Shown in pieces: positions 1-5,818 of a stretch of 6,462 nucleotides of DNA; position 1 is the stretch's first letter; each line of letters begins with the position of its first letter. This DNA comes from Pedobacter sp. GTDB taxonomy: Bacteria > Bacteroidota > Bacteroidia > Sphingobacteriales > Sphingobacteriaceae. Made by a program: the position numbers and the translations under genes. Location: NCBI GenBank assembly GCA_030149995.1, contig JASLGV010000108.1, forward strand, positions 1 through 6,462. Direction: 5' to 3'. The notes under the pieces were generated by a model. It saw only the letters and a program-made list of their open reading frames with translations, did no database searches and was not told the origin of the DNA.

Positions 1-1
1 G

Positions 2-397
2 GCCGGTTTAAAACTTGCTTACCACAACCATAACTTTGAATTCGATAAATTCGGAAATACAACAGGCTATGAAATCCTGCTAAAAAACACCGATCCAAAA
101 TTGGTTGATTTTGAACTGGATTTGTATTGGGTGGTACGCTCAGGTAACGATCCGATTAAATTATTTAAAGACAACCCGGGACGTTTCACCATGTGGCATG
201 TTAAAGATATGGACAAGACAAATCCAGCGCTTAATGCTGAAGTTGGAACGGGTTCTATAGATTTTAAAACCATTTTTGCCAATGCAAAACTATCTGGCAT
301 GAAACATTTCTTCGTAGAACACGAAACCAATTACAAACCCAATCCATTAGAATCGGTTAAAGAAAGTTGTGCCTATATTAAAGCAAATTTAATATAA
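2..397 (+). CDS. Sugar phosphate isomerase/epimerase, C-terminal part (5' end outside window)
   Basis: The reading frame is open from the first bases and ends at TAA 395-397, leaving the last 131 residues of a protein whose family is usually about 280-330 residues long. Seen: YHNHNFEF near the start, ELDLYWV at local residues 38-44, a PGRF-TMWHVKDMD stretch, and FFVEHE near the end. These are the later strands of the xylose-isomerase-like TIM barrel (AP endonuclease 2 superfamily). The Asp of ELDLYW, the His of WHVKD and the Glu of VEHE are the probable divalent-metal ligands. Known of the family: metal-dependent isomerisation or epimerisation of sugars and inositols. In Bacteroidota such genes often neighbour Gfo/Idh/MocA oxidoreductases, but the upstream neighbour is not visible here. 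The exact substrate cannot be told. TTG at 101 is an internal codon, not the start. An intrinsic terminator follows directly. Confidence 0.9.
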   Translation, partial: AGLKLAYHNHNFEFDKFGNTTGYEILLKNTDPKLVDFELDLYWVVRSGNDPIKLFKDNPGRFTMWHVKDMDKTNPALNAEVGTGSIDFKTIFANAKLSGMKHFFVEHETNYKPNPLESVKESCAYIKANLI

Positions 398-403
398 CTC
401 TCT

Positions 404-449
404 TATTATCGGATAGTTTAATTTTAAAGACTATCCGATAATATTTTTT
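404..449 (+). terminator. Intrinsic terminator after the isomerase gene
   Basis: A perfect 14-bp inverted repeat (404-417 with 430-443) encloses a 12-nt loop and is followed on the + strand by six T residues (444-449). It starts 7 nt after the isomerase stop codon. The stem core is ATCGGATAGT paired with ACTATCCGAT. The gene on the other strand ends at 485, so the hairpin lies between two convergent genes. Reading from the minus strand there is no T-run after the stem, so it is a good terminator only for the + strand, though the hairpin could still form at the 3' end of the opposing transcript. Confidence 0.85.
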
Positions 450-484
450 AATCAACGGGAAGTATTCTATTAATCACATTTGAT

Positions 485-3091
485 TTAATTCAGCTTTACA
501 GCCAGTACACAAGCATTTTTATATCGTTTGGTTTTTCCGTTCAGGTCAAAAACATCAAAAACAAGCACGTAAATACCTGGTCGGCAAAGTTGTCCGCCAT
601 CGTTCAGCCCGTCCCAGGAAAAACGACCTTTATGGGCAATACTCTGGTTCTTTAAAAGCCTGCGTACCAACACGCCCTTGTCCGTATAAATGTTGATGGT
701 AGCCAACGCAACTCCACCGTTAAACTGATAATCAACCAGCAGTTCATCTTCAAAACCATCCAGATCGGGCGAAAAGGTTTTAGAAAGCAATTGTACATAA
801 TCAGCACCATGAACCAGTGTTTGCGAATTGGCATAAGTGGGTGTTGCAAAACCAGCAGAAGCCGCTGCAGATTTAAAATTACCAGCCTCGTTGGTTGGTC
901 GTTCAAAAGAAACACGCTCCAAGGATACACCATGTGCATCTTTTAGCAGGGCCATGTGCATCTTTTCCGTGTAATCGAAACGATCTATTTGTACGCCGTT
1001 GCTCAGCAAGATAACACTGCCTTTGGTGTTCGCATAGGCAGGCATACTGCTTAGCTGAACAAAATGCTCCGGGTTTTGCACGTCATAATTCTCTTTAATA
1101 TTAGCCGGATTGTTGGTTAAAACCCAGTAAGAACCCGGCTGGATCAGTACACTTTGAGTAGAAACTACTTTGACATTGGCCGTATTACCTGTTGTATTAA
1201 CATTGGCCAGCTGCAAATCTTTCAAATCCAGTACATGGCCTGTTGCGTTATATACTTCTACAAAATCTGCTCCTTTATTCTTTGGATTAAACAAAACCTC
1301 TGAGATTAAGAGATCATTTTTGACCGGCTTTTTCGCAATAAAAATTTTTGCAGTACTTCCCTTTTCATCGATCAGATTGCCGGCACAATCGTGCAGGTTG
1401 CTCACTTTAAGTTCACTCTCCATCCCTGTAGGTAAAACCGCTTTGTATTTTAGGTTGACGGTTTCAAATAAAGGAGCGCCTGCCAGGGCCTGCAATGGCT
1501 GTCCTATCCCATTATTAATACGGTAATTCGCCGTATTCGTTAAAGAAAGGCTATCTATTGGCTTTGAAAATTTTAGTTGTATTGTTACGCTGTCTGTTAC
1601 AGCTGCACTGAGCAGGTGCGGAGCTGTTGAGCTGACCTGTGTTCGGTAGATCGAGTTTTCGCGTCCGGGCGTACCGCCCGCTGTATGGTTCGAGCCAGCC
1701 CAATTCTGCATGCCCCTGCAATAACTTTCTGGATCAATTAACTCCAGGCTGTACCCACCTTTTTTCTTCAAAGCATCCTGATACCAGCTATCAGCGTAAT
1801 TGACCTGGTTTAGGATTGTTCCTTCGGCATTGCTTAAGGTAAGAACATCTTTACTTATATTTACTGCGGGCCATGGCGACAAACCAAGCGTTTTCCCATA
1901 AGGCTTAAATAAACTGGTATCTGCTTTGGCACACAAGATAAGGTACTCTTTAGGCTTGAGCGTATCTGCTCCAAGTGTACCCTGGGTTGTAGGATTTGAA
2001 AATTTAAATCCATTGGTTAAAATGTAACGATCGGTCGTGTTCCAGATTTCGACAAATTTTTTCTGTGGTAAACCAGGACTTCCCGTTGGGTTGGCCATAA
2101 TCTCGTTAATGACCAGATCACCATATTGTGTTCGGTAAGGTTTTACATAAAAGAATTCAATTGCACTGCTATCCGCCTCCTGCTGCTTTTTATCCCGTAT
2201 GCGGTAAGCAGAAAATGTATAATGACCGCTTTCAAAAGGTATTAAATACCGGATTTGGTAAATTGTCGAAACATTTCCCTTTAATATTTCTACCGGAGAT
2301 CCATATCCCTTAGATAGGGTGTAATTTAATATGGATAAAGCAGAATGTTCATCGGGTGGTTTAGAAAAATGAGCCTCAAGATTTAAGGAGTCGATTACTT
2401 TAACAGCTGTAAGTTTCGGTGGAGCCAGATCGGGCACCAGCTCATCGATATAAAAATCGCCAAAAATAAACTGATTATATCTTGAGGCCGTTGCATACCG
2501 GCAGTATACCCCCATAAATTTACTGCTGATAAATGTATTGTCCTGTACCGCACCTTCCAACTGGTATTGACGGCCATCATCTGTATCGGTAAACAGTTGC
2601 CAGTTGCCTGCTGCATTGCGTGTTACCTTAATTTTTGCCTTTACTACATTTGCCTGCGCCCTGTTTTTTTGAGGCCCTGCTATAATCCGCGTAGTTGCCG
2701 TTCCTTTTTGGCGGTAAAGATTAAAAGCATCGGTACTGCCCGCTTCTCCAATTTGTACAAAATATCCGTTTAAGGCTCCTTTCAGATCTTCCTGATCTGA
2801 AGTTAAATAAATACGCACATAATTGGTTGCTGTTGGATCGAAGTTAAGCTGTAGAAAGAAAGTCCAGCTGGTATTTAACGAAAAATCTGAAGCCGTTGAT
2901 AAACTGATAATCTGATTGGCCAGATTTGGCCCATTCGACTGTAGCTGAAACTGTTTATTAACCAGAAAATAGTTGACATCACCCGTCCATGCCGGATTTC
3001 TGGTAAAATCGCCATCACTAAAATTGTCTATTATCTGGGAAAATGTAAATTTAGGAAGTAACAATAGGGATATAAGCATAATTTTTACCAT
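485..3091 (-). CDS. Secreted lamin-tail-domain protein with duplicated Ig-like/LTD modules and a C-terminal FlgD/CHU_C-like domain
   Basis: 868 residues. Residues 1-19 form a signal peptide (hydrophobic LISLLLL, likely cleaved around FSQ), so the protein is exported. Residues about 21-220 look like a beta-sandwich of the concanavalin-A/LamG type, starting DNFSDGDF, a pattern seen at the mature N-terminus of many Bacteroidota surface proteins. Residues 223-317 and 490-586 are Ig-like domains (FSKPPD, FSKPID), each followed by a lamin-tail domain: about 322-480 (DLVINEIMANP, KKFVEIWN) and 592-730 (DLLISEVLFNP, DFVEVYNAT). Residues 770-868 (TFSPDLDGFEDELLVDY, FSWDGLNDGG, PGIYVLVFDV) resemble FlgD-Ig/CHU_C C-terminal domains, which in this phylum often serve type IX secretion or surface anchoring. 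No catalytic motif was seen, so an adhesive or structural role is inferred. The start at 3091 is chosen because it gives a complete signal peptide; Met5 is an alternative. It is transcribed divergently from asd. Confidence 0.88.
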   Translation of the reverse strand: MVKIMLISLLLLPKFTFSQIIDNFSDGDFTRNPAWTGDVNYFLVNKQFQLQSNGPNLANQIISLSTASDFSLNTSWTFFLQLNFDPTATNYVRIYLTSDQEDLKGALNGYFVQIGEAGSTDAFNLYRQKGTATTRIIAGPQKNRAQANVVKAKIKVTRNAAGNWQLFTDTDDGRQYQLEGAVQDNTFISSKFMGVYCRYATASRYNQFIFGDFYIDELVPDLAPPKLTAVKVIDSLNLEAHFSKPPDEHSALSILNYTLSKGYGSPVEILKGNVSTIYQIRYLIPFESGHYTFSAYRIRDKKQQEADSSAIEFFYVKPYRTQYGDLVINEIMANPTGSPGLPQKKFVEIWNTTDRYILTNGFKFSNPTTQGTLGADTLKPKEYLILCAKADTSLFKPYGKTLGLSPWPAVNISKDVLTLSNAEGTILNQVNYADSWYQDALKKKGGYSLELIDPESYCRGMQNWAGSNHTAGGTPGRENSIYRTQVSSTAPHLLSAAVTDSVTIQLKFSKPIDSLSLTNTANYRINNGIGQPLQALAGAPLFETVNLKYKAVLPTGMESELKVSNLHDCAGNLIDEKGSTAKIFIAKKPVKNDLLISEVLFNPKNKGADFVEVYNATGHVLDLKDLQLANVNTTGNTANVKVVSTQSVLIQPGSYWVLTNNPANIKENYDVQNPEHFVQLSSMPAYANTKGSVILLSNGVQIDRFDYTEKMHMALLKDAHGVSLERVSFERPTNEAGNFKSAAASAGFATPTYANSQTLVHGADYVQLLSKTFSPDLDGFEDELLVDYQFNGGVALATINIYTDKGVLVRRLLKNQSIAHKGRFSWDGLNDGGQLCRPGIYVLVFDVFDLNGKTKRYKNACVLAVKLN
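930..966. repeat. 15-bp direct repeat inside the lamin-tail gene, read in two frames
   Basis: The 15-mer CCATGTGCATCTTTT occurs at 930-944 and again at 952-966, a 22-bp period. Because 22 is not a multiple of three, the two copies are decoded in different frames of the same minus-strand gene: as KMHMA (residues 710-714) and as KDAHG (residues 717-721). They may be a small local duplication or chance. Confidence 0.6.
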
Positions 3092-3141
3092 ATTTGGGCT
3101 TATATCAAATGTTTACTAATATACAAAACAAAAATTAAAAA
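3092..3141. promoter_or_regulatory. Divergent promoter region between asd and the lamin-tail gene
   Basis: Only 50 AT-rich bases separate the two divergent starts, so both promoters must overlap here or extend into the opposite coding sequence. On the + strand, TTTG at 3093-3096 is followed after 20 nt by TAATATAC (3117-3124), a weak fit to the Bacteroidota -33/-7 pattern TTTG-N19-TAnnTTTG. On the minus strand, AACATTTG (3113-3106) could be a -7 element, but its nearest TTTG lies only about 15 nt upstream, which is short. Neither start has a Shine-Dalgarno sequence; asd is preceded by an A-rich leader (AAAAATTAAAAA), usual in this phylum. Confidence 0.35.
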
Positions 3142-4131
3142 ATGAAAGTAGCAGTAGTAGGTGCAACCGGATTGGTGGGCACTGTCATGTTAAAAGTATT
3201 GGAGGAAAGAAATTTCCCTTTAACAGAGTTAATTCCCGTAGCATCAGAAAAGAGCGTTGGTAAGGAAATTACTTTTAAGGGTAAGAAGTTCCCAATCGTT
3301 AGCATGGATACTGCCATTGGCATGAAACCAGACATTGCTTTATTCTCTGCCGGAGGAACTACTTCATTAGAACATGCGCCCCGTTTCAAAGAAGCAGGAA
3401 CCACTGTGATTGATAACTCTTCTGCCTGGCGCATGGATCCTTCCATTAAGTTAATTGTACCGGAAGTAAATGCACACGAGCTTTCTATTGATAATAAAAT
3501 TATTGCCAACCCAAACTGTTCTACCATTCAGATGGTGGTGGTATTAAAACCTTTGCATGATAAATATAAAATTAAGCGTGTTGTGGTTTCTACTTACCAA
3601 TCTGTAACCGGTACAGGTGTAAAAGCAGTAGATCAGTTAATGAATGAACGTAACGGCGTTGATGGCCCTAAAGCCTATCCTTATGAAATTGATTTAAACG
3701 TTTTGCCTCATATTGATGTATTTACCGAAAATGGTTACACCAAGGAAGAGATGAAAATGGTAAAGGAAACGAACAAGATTATGAGCGACGACAGTATTAA
3801 AGTTACCGCTACAACTGTTCGTATTCCGGTAATGGGTGGTCACTCAGAATCTGTAAACATCGAGTTTGAAAATGATTTCGATCTGGCAGAAGTACGCAAC
3901 ATTTTAGAAAAAGCACCTGGCGTGGTGGTGGTAGATGATGTGGCCAACCTTAAATATCCGATGCCTAAAGATGCACACGAAAAAGACGAAGTTTTTGTAG
4001 GCCGTATCCGCCGCGATGAGTCTGCACCAAAAGCGCTAAACCTGTGGATTGTTGCCGATAACCTGCGCAAGGGTGCCGCCACCAATGCGGTTCAGATTGC
4101 AGAATATCTCTTACAAAACGAATTGGTTTAA
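3142..4131 (+). CDS. asd: Aspartate-semialdehyde dehydrogenase
   Basis: 329 residues, normal length for the shorter bacterial type of Asd. It catalyses NADP-dependent reductive dephosphorylation of L-aspartyl-4-phosphate to L-aspartate-4-semialdehyde (EC 1.2.1.11), the branch point to lysine/diaminopimelate, threonine and methionine; it is cytoplasmic. Seen: N-terminal nucleotide-binding loop VVGATGLVG (5-13), substrate-binding DNSSAWRMD (91-99) with Arg97, the active-site NPNCSTIQ with nucleophile Cys126, AYPYEIDLNVLPHID (178-192), EEMKMVKET (202-210), RIPVMGGHSE with Arg227 and the catalytic His234, and the closing DNLRKGAATNAVQIAEYL (306-323). All expected catalytic residues are present. 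The start at 3142 puts the Rossmann strand MKVAVVGA at the N-terminus, as is usual. It appears monocistronic, with its own terminator 17 nt past the stop. Confidence 0.97.
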   Translation: MKVAVVGATGLVGTVMLKVLEERNFPLTELIPVASEKSVGKEITFKGKKFPIVSMDTAIGMKPDIALFSAGGTTSLEHAPRFKEAGTTVIDNSSAWRMDPSIKLIVPEVNAHELSIDNKIIANPNCSTIQMVVVLKPLHDKYKIKRVVVSTYQSVTGTGVKAVDQLMNERNGVDGPKAYPYEIDLNVLPHIDVFTENGYTKEEMKMVKETNKIMSDDSIKVTATTVRIPVMGGHSESVNIEFENDFDLAEVRNILEKAPGVVVVDDVANLKYPMPKDAHEKDEVFVGRIRRDESAPKALNLWIVADNLRKGAATNAVQIAEYLLQNELV

Positions 4132-4147
4132 AATAAAAAATATCTGG

Positions 4148-4176
4148 AGCCTGTGATTAAAATCACAGGCTTTTTT
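4148..4176 (+). terminator. Intrinsic terminator after asd
   Basis: A perfect 10-bp stem, AGCCTGTGAT (4148-4157) with ATCACAGGCT (4162-4171), closes a TAAA loop and runs into six T residues (4171-4176). The stem is GC-rich at its base and follows the asd stop by 17 nt. The next gene begins only 14 nt beyond the T-run, so this structure must either fully insulate it from asd or allow partial read-through. Confidence 0.92.
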
Positions 4177-4190
4177 ATGCCTTTCGTTTC

Positions 4191-4793
4191 ATGAAAAATA
4201 TTCCTTTTGCTTTAATTTATTCAAGGTTGTTTATTGGCTTCCTGATTATTTTACTGAGCACATTACACATTGAACAATATCGGTTTTGGGCCGTAATATT
4301 GTTGTCTACAGGATTGCTCACAGATATCTTTGATGGGATTATTGCCCGAAAGCTTAATATTTCCTCCGAAAAAATCAGGCGCTTAGATTCAAGCATCGAT
4401 CAAATTTTCTTTATCTCTGTAGCCATTGCAACTTATATTCAATGCCCCGATTTCTTTAAGATCAATGCCACAAAGCTAATTCTGTTGCTGGCCTTTGAAG
4501 TGATGACTTACATCGTTAGCTATGTAAAATTTAAAAAGGAAATTGCCACATACTCAATCGGCGCAAAAATCTGGACGCTGTTTCTATTTGCCACTTTAAT
4601 TGAAACCATTGTTCATTGCGAATCAATCATTCTGTTTCAATTTTGCTTATGGATTGGGCTCCTTACCAGATTAGAGATTACAGCTATTATTTTTACCCTT
4701 AAAACCTGGACCAATGATGTACCAACAATTTATCATGCGCTAAAACTCAGGCAGGGTAAAGAAATAAAGCGCAATAAATTATTTAACGGATAA
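4191..4793 (+). CDS. CDP-alcohol phosphatidyltransferase family membrane protein
   Basis: 200 residues with about six hydrophobic segments (near 12-24, 32-46, 71-84, 95-112, 125-141 and 147-169), so an inner-membrane protein. The family signature DxxDGxxAR-x8-G-xxxD-xxxD is seen as DIFDGIIAR (45-53) and then RRLDSSID (63-70); Asp45, Asp48, Asp66 and Asp70 are the expected metal-binding and catalytic residues. The glycine normally four residues before the third Asp is Ile62. The family transfers a phosphoalcohol or phosphatidyl group from CDP-linked donors in phospholipid synthesis. Size and signature allow a PgsA-like or other role, and the substrate cannot be told. The C-terminal GKEIKRNKLFNG end looks familiar from Bacteroidota members. 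The start at 4191 is chosen as the first in-frame Met before the first helix; there is no Shine-Dalgarno sequence. No promoter is evident between the asd terminator and this start. Confidence 0.85.
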   Translation: MKNIPFALIYSRLFIGFLIILLSTLHIEQYRFWAVILLSTGLLTDIFDGIIARKLNISSEKIRRLDSSIDQIFFISVAIATYIQCPDFFKINATKLILLLAFEVMTYIVSYVKFKKEIATYSIGAKIWTLFLFATLIETIVHCESIILFQFCLWIGLLTRLEITAIIFTLKTWTNDVPTIYHALKLRQGKEIKRNKLFNG

Positions 4794-4843
4794 ACTAAAA
4801 ACATAGATGCCGGAAATCCTATATTAATTACAATAAACCTTTG

Positions 4844-4865
4844 GGTGTATGGATCGGAATATACC
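4844..4865. other. Imperfect hairpin in the intergenic region after the CDP-alcohol gene
   Basis: GGTGTAT (4844-4850) can pair with ATATACC (4859-4865), seven pairs with one G-T wobble around an 8-nt loop. No T-run follows, so it is not a standard terminator. It is the only hairpin noticed in the 206-bp gap 4794-4999, and no obvious terminator for the preceding gene was found there. Confidence 0.25.
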
Positions 4866-4878
4866 TGCAACAAAGACA

Positions 4879-4909
4879 TTTGAATTGATAGCTTAAAGTG
4901 TATTTTTTG
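4879..4909 (+). promoter_or_regulatory. Probable Bacteroidota-type promoter for the LRR/GIDE-like gene pair
   Basis: TTTG at 4879-4882 and TATTTTTTG at 4901-4909 match the housekeeping pattern TTTG-N19-TAnnTTTG, with the final TTTG at 4906-4909. The TA is one base further upstream than the consensus. Transcription would begin around 4914-4918, giving a leader of about 85 nt before the start at 5000. The -33 TTTG is also half of the small inverted pair CAAA-GACA-TTTG (4871-4882). Confidence 0.5.
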
Positions 4910-4999
4910 CAAAACAATTTTTTATATAATTAAAGGAGTGCCAAACAGCATCACCTTTTTTTTGTTTAAATGTTCGTATCAACAAACTAAAATAACCGG

Positions 5000-5806
5000 A
5001 TGCCTGTAAACTTTTTATTAGCCAAAGTGATGCCAGCAGCCTATGTATTAATTGCAACGGTGCTGTTCTCCTGTTTTGTTGCTTATAGGTGGGTAACTAA
5101 AAACTCGACGAAAAAAGCCGGTTGTTTAACCATTGGTATAGCTGCTGTAATCGTTAATTTCATTTTATTATTTCCTGTAACCATTAGCCTGTCGTTCTTA
5201 GAAAACGGTTCCCTCCCATTAAAAACCGGTGTGGGTATTTTTTGGATCATCGTTATTTCTACAGCCCTTTACATAACGCGAAGTAAAAATTACAAGCTGC
5301 TGTGGCGTATCGTGATTAAAATTTTCGTGGTTATCTTTGGCGGATTATTTTTGGTTCTATATGGTGGAATGGTATACTTTATATACCTGCGTTTCTTTAC
5401 CCATCAAAAAGATGATGCGCCTGCATGGGCTGTTATGATTTGCATTACCTTCGTTGCCGTGCTTACCCTTGCTGTAGTTGGTTTCTTTATAAAAGATAAA
5501 AATGCAATCAAAGCCGCCGAAACAGATTATAAAAATATAGATCAGGCAGATTTAAATGCGGAGTTTGTATATTCTTTAGATTTATCCAACCAAAATTTAA
5601 CCAAATTACCAGGAGAAGTGTTAAAGTATAAAAATTTAAAAACATTAAACCTCAGTAATAATCAAATTACCGAACTGCCTGCTGAAATCAGATTTTTAAA
5701 ACAATTATCTACCCTGATTTTATCGAACAATCCAATAAACGACCAGCAGCGTGCCAACATCAGGAAACTGTTTTCTCTGGAAGTGGATGTTATATTCCGT
5801 TCTTAA
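5000..5806 (+). CDS. Five-helix membrane protein with C-terminal leucine-rich repeats
   Basis: 268 residues. Five hydrophobic segments are seen at about 12-30, 43-65, 77-92, 104-130 and 143-164. Positive charges cluster in the loops 30-40 (RWVTKNSTKK) and 93-103 (TRSKNYKLLWR) and after helix five (KDKNAIK). By the positive-inside rule the N-terminus is outside and the C-terminal domain is cytoplasmic. Residues 190-258 are three consecutive 23-residue leucine-rich repeats: 190-212 (LDLSNQNLTKLP), 213-235 (LNLSNNQITELP) and 236-258 (LILSNNPI). The first has Gln198 at the conserved Asn position and the last decays after the Asn ladder. LRRs usually bind protein partners; no enzyme motif is visible and no function is assigned. 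There is a probable promoter upstream, and the next gene starts 12 nt after the stop, so the two are probably co-transcribed. No Shine-Dalgarno sequence; Met11 is a less likely start. Confidence 0.82.
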   Translation: MPVNFLLAKVMPAAYVLIATVLFSCFVAYRWVTKNSTKKAGCLTIGIAAVIVNFILLFPVTISLSFLENGSLPLKTGVGIFWIIVISTALYITRSKNYKLLWRIVIKIFVVIFGGLFLVLYGGMVYFIYLRFFTHQKDDAPAWAVMICITFVAVLTLAVVGFFIKDKNAIKAAETDYKNIDQADLNAEFVYSLDLSNQNLTKLPGEVLKYKNLKTLNLSNNQITELPAEIRFLKQLSTLILSNNPINDQQRANIRKLFSLEVDVIFRS

Positions 5807-5818
5807 CTATACCCCTCC

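Noticed and set aside
1170..1526. 118-residue + strand open frame inside the lamin-tail gene
   Set aside because: It is antisense to a coherent domain of the 868-residue secreted protein and its translation is serine/leucine-rich without any recognisable motif.
3135..3527. 130-residue open frame on the minus strand over the start of asd
   Set aside because: It is antisense to a fully conserved asd coding region and shows no domain or translation signal of its own.
4177..4194. ATG at 4177 opening a five-codon frame (MPFVS) that ends over the CDP-alcohol start
   Set aside because: It is too short to support as a gene; a leader-peptide role cannot be argued from so few codons with no regulatory residues.
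4844..4865. Intergenic hairpin as the terminator of the CDP-alcohol gene
   Set aside because: The stem is only seven pairs with a wobble and no T-run follows, so it is listed only as a weak structure and not as a terminator.
4932..5009. AAAGGAG followed directly by GTG at 4938, giving a 23-codon frame that overlaps the LRR start
   Set aside because: The Shine-Dalgarno-like word touches the GTG with no spacing, this phylum rarely uses such sites, and the peptide has no recognisable features.
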